In this document: positions 9,055-17,788 of the stretch, one piece after another
How positions within the stretch are numbered: position 1 is the stretch's first letter
How the letters are laid out: each line of letters starts with the position of its first letter
Source: Ferroplasma acidiphilum
GTDB lineage: Archaea > Thermoplasmatota > Thermoplasmata > Thermoplasmatales > Thermoplasmataceae
Assembly (NCBI RefSeq): GCF_002078355.1
Contig: NZ_CP015363.1
Span: 1,550,001 to 1,614,000, forward strand
DNA: 64,000 nucleotides
Reading direction: 5' to 3'
Made by a program: the position numbers and the translations under genes
Notes under the pieces: model-generated
What the model was told of the DNA's origin: nothing
The model's input: the letters and a program-made list of their open reading frames with translations, nothing else
Database searches by the model: none

Positions 9055-9468
9055 ATGGTAAATTTATATGGTTTAATAATGGGATTTATATATTTAATAA
9101 TATTTTATATAATTTCATGGAGGATGCTGGTTTATATTCTTTTTTTAATATACAGGAAATACATTCCAGAATCATCAACTAAAAAATCAATTTTATTTTC
9201 AACCGTAATTACATTTTCTATACTAATCTTATTATATTATCCATTATATGGTATATATTTATTAGCAACTAAAGATGTGTTTCCATTGGGTATAGCCGGT
9301 TTGATCATTGTTTATTTGAATATTTCTGTTATAATTGGATTTGCACCACTATCAATCATATATACTACACGGGACAATTATAAGGCCGCACTTAAAATTG
9401 GAGGGTTAACTTCTGTTGTGCTATTTTTATACATGAATCTGAGTGCATTTATATTTCTTGTATCCTGA
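9055..9468 (+). CDS. Small multi-spanning membrane protein, unknown
   Basis: 137 residues with about four hydrophobic segments (residues 5-35, 47-68, 76-97 and 114-136) and few charges. No family is recognised. Codon use is AT-rich, more so than in neighbouring metabolic genes. It stands alone between the first permease and the SIS/kinase pair. A 10-bp inverted repeat 12 nt beyond its stop may terminate it. Coding status is supported by length and hydrophobic periodicity only. Confidence 0.55.
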   Translation: MVNLYGLIMGFIYLIIFYIISWRMLVYILFLIYRKYIPESSTKKSILFSTVITFSILILLYYPLYGIYLLATKDVFPLGIAGLIIVYLNISVIIGFAPLSIIYTTRDNYKAALKIGGLTSVVLFLYMNLSAFIFLVS

Positions 9469-9480
9469 TTCTATTTTATA

Positions 9481-9517
9481 GTATGTTGCAGTAATCGGGT
9501 CTATTCATGTAACATAC
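9481..9517 (+). terminator. Possible terminator hairpin
   Basis: GTATGTTGCA (9481-9490) and TGTAACATAC (9508-9517) are complementary over 10 bp with one mismatch, 12 nt after the stop of the membrane protein gene. No strong T-tract follows, so this is tentative. Confidence 0.35.
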
Positions 9518-9583
9518 ACAATATTATCTGCGTGAATTTAATAATAAATGTTCCTGTTAGTTGATTTAAACCATCACTGGGCC

Positions 9584-9721
9584 CTAATATACGAAAATCT
9601 TGCGTGCTTTCATAAATCTGCTAAATTTTATATTTTTCTTCGTTGTTAATAAAATATATACGATTAAACCTAGGAACCAGAGAACAAAACCCAACACACA
9701 GGATGGAAATGTCCTCGACAA
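9584..9721 (-). pseudogene. Possible small membrane peptide or C-terminal remnant
   Basis: A 45-codon minus-strand frame has only a TTG start. It reads LSRTFPSC, then VLGFVLWFLGLIVYILL, then a basic tail TTKKNIKFSRFMKARK. One membrane helix followed by a positive tail resembles the C-terminal end of small archaeal zinc-ribbon membrane proteins, but no zinc-ribbon part is found upstream because a TAA closes the frame. It could be a remnant or chance. The rest of 9469-9842 shows nothing beyond the SIS gene promoter. Confidence 0.25.
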
Positions 9722-9842
9722 ATATTATTTCTCCCTGAAGATGTTACAGCAAAAAACATTAATAAATAGACGTGTTGAGAATTGTAGTATGCACATAATG
9801 TAAATATCCAAATTTTTAATAAGAGCTCTTTAATTTTGTGCC

Positions 9843-10784
9843 ATGTCAGAACTGGAGAATGAAATTAATGAACAGAAAACTATATTTTCAAATTCAATAA
9901 AAAGGATAAAAGACAATGTTAATGCAGCATGCGACTTAATATCTAATAAAAATCCTATATTCATAATTGGCAGCGGAACAAGTTACCATTCAGCATTATA
10001 TCTGAACTCAATGCTTGATATGGTATCAATAAATTCACGTGCTGTCCAGTCCTCCCAGTTAAAGTATATTATAAACAATTCCGATTATAAAAATGGTCTG
10101 ATTATAGCCTTTAGTCAGTCCGGAGAAAGTAAAGATTTAATAGACGCAATAGAGTCAACAAGTGGAACAAAATTTACCGTAATAGGAATTACCAACTCAT
10201 CAAAATCAAAATTAACAGAATTATCTGATGTTTTCATATCCCTTAATGCTGGAGCCGAAAAGGCAGTAACGGCTACAAAATCATTTACAACTTCACTTTT
10301 AGCGTCAATAATTATTAGGGACACAATAAATAATACAGAAACTGATTTTGCAGGTTTGGAGAATACCATTACAGACATATTAAACAACAGAAAAATAAAA
10401 GAAATTTCAAAAAGTATTACGGATAACGTCATAGTCCTTGGTGATGGTTTAAATTATACTATAGCACTGGAAGGTGCATTGAAACTAAGGGAAACAGCAA
10501 ATATTATAGGGGAGGGTTTTCCATTTCGGGAATACCTACATGGATATATAGAAACATTAGACAAAAATACTACAGTTATATGCATTGGAAACAGACCTGA
10601 TAAGGAAATTAGTGAGTATACGGACAATATTATATTGCTGGATGATTACATCTCCAGTAGCATAAATAGTGAATTATTCCCCATCTATTATGCAATAATG
10701 TTACAGTTGCTGGCAATGCATAGTGCGTTAAATAGAAACCTTGACCCGGACAGGCCGGAAAAATTACATAAGGTGGTTAAATGA
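9843..10784 (+). CDS. SIS-domain aldose-ketose isomerase/deaminase (GlmS-isomerase-like, GlmD type)
   Basis: A 313-residue protein with two SIS sugar-phosphate-binding domains and no glutaminase domain. SIS1 shows FIIGSGTSYHSALYLNSML and IIAFSQSGESKDLIDAIES (phosphate-binding serines), then TATKSFTTSLL. SIS2 shows ALEGALKLRETANIIGEGFP and YLHGY, matching the GlmS isomerase core. Stand-alone GlmS-isomerase-like proteins in archaea include the glucosamine-6-phosphate deaminase GlmD of Thermococcus. The next gene, a BadF-type sugar kinase, overlaps it by 4 bp, which favours a kinase-then-deaminase pair. Glucosamine-6-phosphate deamination is an inference; another sugar-phosphate isomerisation is possible. 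Confidence 0.8.
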   Translation: MSELENEINEQKTIFSNSIKRIKDNVNAACDLISNKNPIFIIGSGTSYHSALYLNSMLDMVSINSRAVQSSQLKYIINNSDYKNGLIIAFSQSGESKDLIDAIESTSGTKFTVIGITNSSKSKLTELSDVFISLNAGAEKAVTATKSFTTSLLASIIIRDTINNTETDFAGLENTITDILNNRKIKEISKSITDNVIVLGDGLNYTIALEGALKLRETANIIGEGFPFREYLHGYIETLDKNTTVICIGNRPDKEISEYTDNIILLDDYISSSINSELFPIYYAIMLQLLAMHSALNRNLDPDRPEKLHKVVK

Positions 10785-11761
10785 AAATAATGTCTGTTGA
10801 CGGTGGTGCAACAAAAACAGTTGCAGCGCTGTATGATTCCAATGAAGATAAAATCACCAGTATCGGGATATCGGGTCCATCCAATTATTTTTCTGTACCT
10901 CATGAAGAATCTCAAAATAATATTGTTTCAGCAATTAGCAGTGCTTATCATAACTGGAAACAGGACGATATAAAATTTATTGTAGGGATTGCTGGTTTTG
11001 GTGATTCAAAAAAAGCGAATGAAATAGGGAAATCCATAATGGATAGAATCTTCTCTAATAAACCGTACATTCTGGAAAACGATGGTATCTGTGCATATAG
11101 GATGGCACATCTGTTCGATGATGGTGGAATCTTTGCACCTGGAACCGGGAGCATTGCAATATATCAGCATAATAACGAAATAAATCGACTTGGTGGATGG
11201 GGGTGGTTTGCTGGCGATGAGGGTTCAGCATCCTGGATAGGAAAACGTTCCATAACAATGGCAGAAGAACAGTATGATGGAATTATAGAAGGAAGTTCCC
11301 TTATCGAACTGTTAGAATCATACTTTCATAATGATTTCATTGAACTTATAAATAAATTCGAAACCGCGCATCCAAAGAGAGAAATAGCAATGTTAGCACC
11401 ACATATTTCAAAACTGGCATTGGAAGGCGATAAGGCATCTAATGTGGTAATCAACGAGGCTGCAGGTTATGATGCCAAAATCTTACACGTGTTGGATAAT
11501 AAATTGGTCAATAAGTCCATGGCGCTTATAGGAGGCACAACTGGATCTGATATATTAATAAAAAATGTAAAGAAATATTATAACAGCAAATTAAAGTTTT
11601 ACCATGGCTATGATGTGTGTACCGGAGGACTCTTGATTGCCGCGGATAGAAATAACATTAGAATTGATAAAAATTTTCGGGATAAGCTTGTTTCAAACGT
11701 GGAAGAATTGATAAAAATGGTAAACCCCGAAGATTTGAAAAAATATCTTGGTATTATATAA
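10781..11761 (+). CDS. BadF/BadG/BcrA-family sugar kinase (glucosamine/GlcNAc- or KDG-kinase-like)
   Basis: A 326-residue ASKHA-fold kinase. Phosphate loop 1 is SVDGGATKTVAALYD (residues 4-18), phosphate loop 2 is APGTGSIAIYQ, and GGWGWFAGDEGSASWIGK is the typical N-acetylglucosamine-kinase/BadF segment. The adenosine motif is ALIGGTTGSDIL. The family includes mammalian NAGK, bacterial glucosamine kinase and, as I recall, the 2-keto-3-deoxygluconate kinase of Thermoplasma. ATGA overlap with the SIS gene shows co-translation. The substrate is therefore either an amino sugar or KDG; sequence alone does not decide. Confidence 0.8.
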   Translation: MKIMSVDGGATKTVAALYDSNEDKITSIGISGPSNYFSVPHEESQNNIVSAISSAYHNWKQDDIKFIVGIAGFGDSKKANEIGKSIMDRIFSNKPYILENDGICAYRMAHLFDDGGIFAPGTGSIAIYQHNNEINRLGGWGWFAGDEGSASWIGKRSITMAEEQYDGIIEGSSLIELLESYFHNDFIELINKFETAHPKREIAMLAPHISKLALEGDKASNVVINEAAGYDAKILHVLDNKLVNKSMALIGGTTGSDILIKNVKKYYNSKLKFYHGYDVCTGGLLIAADRNNIRIDKNFRDKLVSNVEELIKMVNPEDLKKYLGII

Positions 11762-11826
11762 TATTATAGTTTATAAAAATATTTTAACAAATTATATAAA
11801 TAGGTGGAAATAGTTACACATGTACA

Positions 11827-13341
11827 TTACTTATCCGTTTCATCATCATTTGATAATTCTACCTGCTCCGCTTCTGCTGCCATATATGAAACTGTGCTCT
11901 CACCAAGTTTATTGGTTTTTGCTTTATAAGTTACATAGATAACTATGCCAAGCAATGCAGCCACAGCAATAAGCATGAACGAGAAGTATGGTTCGAGAAG
12001 ATCTGATACAATTCCTAGATAGAATGTATAAACAAACAGCGCAGTTCCGCCAAGTGGTACAACTATTCCAATAATCCATTTCCTGGCAAAAGAATATTTT
12101 AGTTCTTTATGTTTATTTATGTAGGGAAACAGTCCAAATTCAGGGATGAAATGGTGGAAATACCATACTACTGTGCCACCGGCACCCGCAGCAAACCATG
12201 CAATTGTAATTGTGCTAATACTGTATCCGTATATTGCCACTAAAGCCCCTCCAGCACTGAATGCAAATACAATTACGACGATAAATTGGAGTATGATGGC
12301 ATTGGTTGGGGTCTTATTTTTACTAAGCTTCCTGAGCTTGATACTATCTATGAACTGGTCTCTGGCCATAGACCACATAAGCCTGCTTTGCGACCCGGCA
12401 CCAGCCCCGAATGAAAGCATAGATATGACAACCACAATAAAGCTTAATATAAGAAGTGCAGGTGCTGGAATGTAGTGAATCCATGAGACAAGTTCTGGAA
12501 GTGTTGAAGAAGAGATAGCTCCAAGTTTGGAGGAAGGTACGGTAGCAACTACAGAATACGCAGATAGTGCAATCACCAATGCTGAAATACCTAAACCAAT
12601 GTAAATAGCCTTCCAAACATCTTTCCTTCCATTCTTTGCTTCTTCGGAGTAAAATAATGTCGATCCATATCCCACGAATAGGAAGAAACCGTAAATTGCA
12701 GTTCCCTTAGCAATTCCTGTAAAACCTGAATAACTGTTCAGCGGGTTAACATAGTAAGCGCTGTTGTATGGTGATTTTAAGATAACGTAAAATACGAAAC
12801 CTAAAACCAGTATAGTCGTTGCGATCGTTATGTATATTAGTACCTTGCTGAGTATTTTTGGATGCAGGGAACTCATAACATTTGTTAATATTAATACGGC
12901 TACACCAATTAGAAGCCACCCCCAGATTGGAATCATGTAATTGTATAGTAAGTAAACGCTATCCACAATTATTGCTGACATGGCGAAGAAATTGGTTACC
13001 TGCCAGAATATATAGAATGTATAATTTGATAGGGCAGTATATTTGCCAACAGCTTTACCGAATCCTAATTCAGCAAGCCCATAGTATCCGCCAGCGAAAT
13101 TTGTGAATTTTGTATACTCAAAAATAGGAAGCGAAACAATAATAAACAGTAAAAATCCCAAAATAACAGGCCACATTGCCGCAGGACCGGCAGAACCAAC
13201 AAATGACGAGACTTCCATAGGCCCGATTATTGCTAGGGTTCCAGCCATTGAAATGATCACGAGACCAAGCAGGCTAATAGATTTCTTACTTAGTTCTTTA
13301 CTAGTGCTATCAGTAGATCTGGTTTTATTACTTTCAGACAT
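11827..13341 (-). CDS. APC-family amino acid permease
   Basis: A 504-residue carrier with about 12 membrane segments. TM1 is SLLGLVIISMAGTLAIIGPM, and a later FLFVGYGSTLFYSEEAKNGRK segment is typical of APC carriers of the glutamate/GABA and related groups. The N-terminal 20 residues and the C-terminal 30 are polar and cytosolic (C-terminal acidic EQVELSNDDETDK). It converges on the kinase gene (65 bp between stops). The neighbourhood suggests an amino sugar, amino acid or amino-acid-like substrate, which is inference. Confidence 0.82.
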   Translation of the reverse strand: MSESNKTRSTDSTSKELSKKSISLLGLVIISMAGTLAIIGPMEVSSFVGSAGPAAMWPVILGFLLFIIVSLPIFEYTKFTNFAGGYYGLAELGFGKAVGKYTALSNYTFYIFWQVTNFFAMSAIIVDSVYLLYNYMIPIWGWLLIGVAVLILTNVMSSLHPKILSKVLIYITIATTILVLGFVFYVILKSPYNSAYYVNPLNSYSGFTGIAKGTAIYGFFLFVGYGSTLFYSEEAKNGRKDVWKAIYIGLGISALVIALSAYSVVATVPSSKLGAISSSTLPELVSWIHYIPAPALLILSFIVVVISMLSFGAGAGSQSRLMWSMARDQFIDSIKLRKLSKNKTPTNAIILQFIVVIVFAFSAGGALVAIYGYSISTITIAWFAAGAGGTVVWYFHHFIPEFGLFPYINKHKELKYSFARKWIIGIVVPLGGTALFVYTFYLGIVSDLLEPYFSFMLIAVAALLGIVIYVTYKAKTNKLGESTVSYMAAEAEQVELSNDDETDK

Positions 13342-13625
13342 GCCGGGGGTATTTTGATTATATTACTTAAATGTTTTTACAATCTAGAAATACAAATGGT
13401 TTCATTTATATATCTAATGTTTAAAATATATGGTAAATAAATATATATCATATAGAGGTAAAACTAAATATTTAAATTGCAAATCAACTAGCTCTAATTA
13501 TAAAACCTGTAGTTCCTAAAGTATAGATACAAATTATAATAGCGATAATATTTGGATTTGACAATAAATTAGTTTTATATAATTAGTTTATCTAACATTT
13601 ATCAAAAGACAACAGATAGTTGTAT
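13342..13625. other. AT-rich intergenic region with permease promoter
   Basis: The region upstream of the minus-strand permease holds several TATA-like stretches (for example near 13360-13375 and 13400-13470). No ORF, repeat or RNA is recognised. Confidence 0.4.
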
Positions 13626-13672
13626 TACCATTCCTCTATCTGAGCCTATTTATACACTTATCAGGAATGGTA
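13626..13672 (-). terminator. Perfect 10-bp inverted repeat after the SDR gene
   Basis: TACCATTCCT (13626-13635) and AGGAATGGTA (13663-13672) are exact complements separated by 27 nt, starting 15 nt after the SDR stop codon on the minus strand. It may be a terminator or 3' hairpin of that transcript, or an operator upstream of the permease. Confidence 0.45.
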
Positions 13673-13686
13673 TGATGACGATTATC

Positions 13687-14445
13687 TTATTCCTGGCAGA
13701 TTTGTCCACCATCCACTACTATTTCAGTTCCAGTGATAAATGCTGATTCATCTGAGGCAAGATAGACAAAAACATTGGCAACATCCAACGGTGTTCCAAG
13801 ACGACCCAATGGGATTTTTGATATATAATTGTCAATCATGTCCTTCGGTAATCCTGCACTATCCTGGAGCTTTGTTCTAATAAATCCTGGGCACACTGAA
13901 TTTACCCTTATTTTATACTTAGCAAGTTCAAGAGCCATCGTTTTAGACAGGAGTATGACACCTGCCTTTGAAGCATTATAGGCTGCCAATCCTTCCTCAG
14001 CAAGAAGTCCATTTGTGGATGACATATTAACAATTACACCTCCTCCATTTTCGATCATGTTTTCTACCACATATTTTGAAGTTATAAATGTGCCCCTTAG
14101 ATTCACACTCAATGTTTTATCCCAGTCTTCAACTTTTAGTTCCGGGAATTTTGCAAATGGACCTATTCCAGCGATGTTTGCCAGGATGTCTATTTTACCA
14201 TTCTTAAAAATTTTAGTGGCTTTCTGAACTGTGTCCCTGATGCTTTCCTCACTTGTTACATCAATTTTAAGACCGGTTAAGTTATCGCCCTGGCCATCCA
14301 GTTCATTTAATGTAGAATCTATAGCTTTCTGGTCGCGGTCAACAATTAGAACGTTGGCACCTTCTTCAAGATAACGTTTTGCTACAACTGAACCGATTGA
14401 CCCAGCACCGCCTGTGATTATTGCATTTTTATTTGACAGTCTCAA
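13687..14445 (-). CDS. SDR-family sugar/alcohol dehydrogenase
   Basis: A 252-residue classical short-chain dehydrogenase. The nucleotide loop TGGAGSIG is at 11-18, and Asp36 ends strand 2 (IVDRD), which favours NAD over NADP. NIAG is at 90-93, the catalytic serine pair is at 142-143, and YNASK gives Tyr156 and Lys160. The C-terminal VVDGG motif is present. Many archaeal glucose and sugar dehydrogenases belong here. It is divergently placed from a mutarotase gene (about 120 bp between starts), so oxidation of an aldose at C1 is a reasonable guess. The exact substrate is unknown. Confidence 0.85.
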   Translation of the reverse strand: MRLSNKNAIITGGAGSIGSVVAKRYLEEGANVLIVDRDQKAIDSTLNELDGQGDNLTGLKIDVTSEESIRDTVQKATKIFKNGKIDILANIAGIGPFAKFPELKVEDWDKTLSVNLRGTFITSKYVVENMIENGGGVIVNMSSTNGLLAEEGLAAYNASKAGVILLSKTMALELAKYKIRVNSVCPGFIRTKLQDSAGLPKDMIDNYISKIPLGRLGTPLDVANVFVYLASDESAFITGTEIVVDGGQICQE

Positions 14446-14567
14446 TTTTTTTCACCTATTTTGTTATATATCCCTGAATTATTAAAAGATTATGGTATAT
14501 TATTTTCTTATTACATACATGATGATGGGCTATTCATACCCAATGCGCATAAATTAATTATCTAATA

Positions 14568-15422
14568 ATGCAATTGTATCCTATGTCTGATTTTGAGATC
14601 GTTGGCGCCGAAGATTTCTTTGCTACAATTTATAGGAGAGGGGCATATGTTGGGCAGATAGTAAAAAATGGGAAGAAAATTTTAAAAGAAACAGAAGATG
14701 GGGTAGACATTAAAGGAGGAATACCAATTCTCGTGCCTTACGGAGACCTTGTCAGGGATGCAAAATACACTTTCCATGGGACAGAGTATCATTTACCGAA
14801 AAATGCACATGTTGTTGGGAACTACAGGGATTCCATACACGGTCTAACACGGAGCCAGGAATGGAATGTTAAAAAAAGAAATGATAATTCCATTTCCCTA
14901 TTTACAGAAATAAATGACCCTGGATATCCCTCAATTCTAGGTGTAGAAATTACTTACACCATAATAGAAGGATCTTTTGACGCCAGCATTTCGGTTGTTA
15001 ATACAGGAGAAATGCCTGCTCCGTTGGTAATCGGTGCACACCCTTATTTCATTACTTCTGGTCCATGGAAACTGCATCACCAGGAGAGGATACAGATGCT
15101 CAACTACCCCGATGGAGTATTCCCGGATGGGAAACTGATGGATTATAGTTTCAATGACATAGATAACCCCGAAAAACTTAATCTTGACAGTTCATTTGTA
15201 GGAGGAGGTGCATTGAAATTGGAATCAAAATATTCTACTATTATACTTGAACGAATAAATATGACTTATTTTGAAGTGTACAATGGAACATTTGCAGGAA
15301 AAGATTCTGTAGCTCTGGAACCATTGACAGGCGCTATAGATGCTTTCAACAATGGCATGGGTCTAAAAGAGCTTGCAAGTGGTGAAAAATTTAAATGTGG
15401 TTTCAGGATAACTGTATACTGA
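14568..15422 (+). CDS. Aldose 1-epimerase (mutarotase) family protein
   Basis: A 284-residue galactose-mutarotase-fold protein that interconverts alpha and beta anomers of an aldose. Visible motifs are IPILVPYGD (substrate loop), HGLTRSQEW (His near residue 90), GAHPYFI (catalytic His near 164) and VALEPLTGAIDAF (catalytic Glu near 251). It diverges from the SDR dehydrogenase, which is consistent with feeding one anomer to a dehydrogenase. A TATA-like box is expected in the 120-bp gap. The start ATG at 14568 is followed by a second ATG at 14583 (MSDFEIVG), which is also plausible. Confidence 0.83.
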   Translation: MQLYPMSDFEIVGAEDFFATIYRRGAYVGQIVKNGKKILKETEDGVDIKGGIPILVPYGDLVRDAKYTFHGTEYHLPKNAHVVGNYRDSIHGLTRSQEWNVKKRNDNSISLFTEINDPGYPSILGVEITYTIIEGSFDASISVVNTGEMPAPLVIGAHPYFITSGPWKLHHQERIQMLNYPDGVFPDGKLMDYSFNDIDNPEKLNLDSSFVGGGALKLESKYSTIILERINMTYFEVYNGTFAGKDSVALEPLTGAIDAFNNGMGLKELASGEKFKCGFRITVY

Positions 15423-15446
15423 AATTATTCTATATTGATAAAAAAA

Positions 15447-15815
15447 TCAATGAAGTACTGCGTCTATTTCCACAAGAATTCCGTCAGCAACAAAACCGGA
15501 AACCAGTGTTGTCCTTGCCGGTGGTGAATCCTTGAAATATTCTCCGAATACTTCGTTCATCTCTTTGAAGTAGGATTTATCGCTAATATAAACACCAATT
15601 TTTACAATATCTTTTGTTGATTTCCCGGCGGATTCAGCGATTTTCTCAATCTTCTCCATTGATGCCCTGAACTGTGCCTTGAAGTCTTTCTGATTATTTT
15701 CATTCTGGCCAGTCTGGCCTGATATGTAAACTGTCTCTCCAGCAATTACTGCATGTGCATATGGCCCTCCACGGCCTAACCCCTCAACAACTATAGATTT
15801 GTGCATTTTAATCAT
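15447..15815 (-). CDS. ridA: RidA-family enamine/imine deaminase
   Basis: A 122-residue YjgF/YER057c/UK114 (RidA) protein. These trimers hydrolyse reactive 2-aminoacrylate-type enamines released by PLP dehydratases. The family pattern is visible: GPYAHAVIAGETVYISGQTG (early strand), NMEKIAESAGKSTKDIVKIGVYISD-like middle, and SPPARTTLVSGFV with the key Arg near residue 101, then LVEIDAVL at the end. It is divergent from, and 41 bp from, a PLP enzyme of the D-serine-dehydratase/D-threonine-aldolase family, a functionally sensible pairing. The Met at 15803 (MHKSIVVEG) is an alternative start. Confidence 0.88.
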   Translation of the reverse strand: MIKMHKSIVVEGLGRGGPYAHAVIAGETVYISGQTGQNENNQKDFKAQFRASMEKIEKIAESAGKSTKDIVKIGVYISDKSYFKEMNEVFGEYFKDSPPARTTLVSGFVADGILVEIDAVLH

Positions 15816-15856
15816 ATGAGAAGTAGCTTATTATATTTGAATGTTATTAGTAATCC

Positions 15857-16951
15857 ATGAACGTAGAACAAGCATTATTAATAACTTCTGAAACACCTTA
15901 CATGGCTGTAGACCTTAACCAGACAATGGATAATATCCGTAAATTCCAGGAAATTGCAAACAAAGGCCATAAAACCCTCCGACCACATTCAAAAACGCAC
16001 AAAATACCCTATTTAGCAAAGCTTCAAATGGAGGAGGGCGCTTCCGGCGTTTGTGTTCAAAAAGTCGCAGAAGCTGAAGTTATGTTTAACGGTGGGATTT
16101 CAGATATCCTCATCAGTAATGAAGTGATTGATAAAAGGAAATGTGACAGGATAGCAAGGCTTTCAAAGAATAACTGCAGAATATCTGTTGCTATTGATAG
16201 CCTTGAAGGGGCAACTAATCTTTCCGAAAGCGCAGCCTATCTTAACCGGGTTATACCGGTCCTTATTGATATAAATATAGGAATGGACAGATGTGGAATT
16301 GATCCGGAAGAAGTTCTAAAGTTCCACTCTGAATTAAAGAAACTACCTAATATTAGGGTTGAGGGCATAATGGCGTATGATGGGCAAGTTCATAGTCCCA
16401 GGGCAGTTGAAAGGGAGGAAATGGTGAACAGAGAGCGAGTTATAGTACATGATATTTTTCAAAAATTGAAGAAAACAGACCCAGATATCAAGGTGCTTAC
16501 TGTTGGTGGCACACCATCTTCCGAGATATGGTCACACTTTGAAGAAGTTTCTGAAATTCAGCCTGGGACATATATATTTTATGATATGCATTGCCAGGAG
16601 ATGGGGCTGTGTAGCATGGATGAAGTTTCAATGGGGGTGGTTGGACAGGTAATGAGTATGAAACAGGGAAAAAGGATAGTCCTCGATGCCGGGTATAAGT
16701 CAATCTCACTGGATCAGGGAGTATACCCCGTTGCCGTCAACCAGAAAGGCATAGTTGGGAAAGTTGTTTCCATGTCTGAGGAACATACAGTAATTAAACC
16801 TGACCAGGGAGATATTAAATTGGGAAGCAAAGTCCTTTTGCTGCCTTACCATGCATGCACCACAACAGATTTTTGGGATTATACCTGGATATACGATGGT
16901 AAGGCACTACCAGTCATGACAAAAATTATGGGAAGGGGGAAGAGAGAGTAA
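15857..16951 (+). CDS. PLP- and metal-dependent D-threonine-aldolase/D-serine-dehydratase-like enzyme
   Basis: A 364-residue fold-type III PLP enzyme (alanine-racemase-like barrel plus C-terminal beta domain). The N-terminal TPYMAVDLNQTMDNI and RPHSKTHK (PLP Lys46) are the family hallmark. The phosphate site TVGGTPSS and the C-terminal metal site LPYHACTTTDFWD (His-x-Cys) match Dsd1/DTA enzymes. Members cleave D-threonine-type 3-hydroxy-D-amino acids or dehydrate D-serine and 3-hydroxyaspartate. A RidA gene next door suggests an enamine-forming dehydratase. D-glucosaminate dehydration to 2-keto-3-deoxygluconate is an attractive but unproven option. Confidence 0.83.
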   Translation: MNVEQALLITSETPYMAVDLNQTMDNIRKFQEIANKGHKTLRPHSKTHKIPYLAKLQMEEGASGVCVQKVAEAEVMFNGGISDILISNEVIDKRKCDRIARLSKNNCRISVAIDSLEGATNLSESAAYLNRVIPVLIDINIGMDRCGIDPEEVLKFHSELKKLPNIRVEGIMAYDGQVHSPRAVEREEMVNRERVIVHDIFQKLKKTDPDIKVLTVGGTPSSEIWSHFEEVSEIQPGTYIFYDMHCQEMGLCSMDEVSMGVVGQVMSMKQGKRIVLDAGYKSISLDQGVYPVAVNQKGIVGKVVSMSEEHTVIKPDQGDIKLGSKVLLLPYHACTTTDFWDYTWIYDGKALPVMTKIMGRGKRE

Positions 16952-16961
16952 AGTATCACCC

Positions 16962-16984
16962 AACACATTTTTTGTGTGTTTTGA
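16962..16984 (+). terminator. Hairpin after the PLP-enzyme gene
   Basis: AACACA (16962-16967) pairs with TGTGTT (16975-16980) around a 7-nt T-rich loop and is followed by TTGAC, beginning 11 nt after the stop codon. Confidence 0.45.
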
Positions 16985-17788
16985 CACGGGTCTATTCCTT
17001 CAAATGGTTCTACAAAATTCTCTTATAGGGTTGCGTACATAATTATGTGTAAATATAAACTTATCAGGTATGGCCGTACGCTTCGCATGCCTTATCATAT
17101 AATTTCTCTGTAAATCTGAGATGCGGAGATGGTACAACTATACTCTAATGACCAGGACTATCATAACAATATAGGCAATGTATTTTCTGAGATTAGAAAG
17201 AAAGTAGAAGCTTTAGATAGGTAAGAGAAATTCAGAATTTTAAGTTAACCATATTAAATTAATTTATGATTAGTAGATGTAATTGGGCCAATTGATAATA
17301 AAATTAAAGATCTACTCTGCGCCATTATAGAGCTGGGACAGTTTAATGTTATAAATAAGGAAGAATACATGGAGACATACCAATGAATTCAGGGTATCTA
17401 GTGTAATAGGCATTTGAGTTCAACATCAAAACAATCACTCAAAAAGTTATACCCACATCACAATTGAAGGTGATATCTTTTATCAAACCTGTGCATAACT
17501 TTTTGATCAAAATTTATGGTTAAAAGTAAAACAAACAATGGAAAACATTGATGAACGGTTTCAGTGGTAGTTTATCTATTAGTGTTTTTAAATTAAAAAT
17601 TAACCTTTCTGGTGCTATTTTTAACTATAAAATTTTACAGAGAATGCGGAAGACCAACTGTGAAAATGCATATCTATATTCTGTATTAATTATATCATTG
17701 CATGTTTATATTACAAAAAGCAGATATGAAGTATTTAAAGAGAGGTGATTTAGATTTTCCTAGTTAAAGAATTAAAATTGTATTATAG
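16985..17788. other. Gene-poor region with ORF remnants and an inverted-repeat pair
   Basis: About 800 bp carry no convincing gene. Two short frames look protein-like: 17129-17224 (MVQLYSNDQDYHNNIGNVF then SEIRKKVEALDR, 31 aa) and 17273-17386 (VDVIGPIDNKIKDLLCAIIE then LGQFNVINKEEYMETYQ, no start codon). They share a phase but are separated by stops, as in a decayed gene. A perfect 12-bp inverted repeat lies at 17439-17506. A 66-codon plus-strand frame at 17548-17748 has unconvincing composition. Confidence 0.4.
17439..17506. repeat. Perfect 12-bp inverted repeat, 44-bp spacer
   Basis: TCAAAAAGTTAT (17439-17450) and ATAACTTTTTGA (17495-17506) are exact reverse complements 44 bp apart in a gene-free stretch. 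They could be ends of a miniature or decayed mobile element, or a long hairpin. No flanking duplication was found by eye. Confidence 0.55.

Noticed and set aside
9600-9803. 67-codon plus-strand frame before the SIS gene
   Set aside because: No ribosome site, composition not protein-like, covers the SIS promoter and an opposite-strand remnant.
17548-17748. 66-codon plus-strand frame in the gene-poor region
   Set aside because: Composition near random for AT-rich DNA and no start signals; not listed as a gene.
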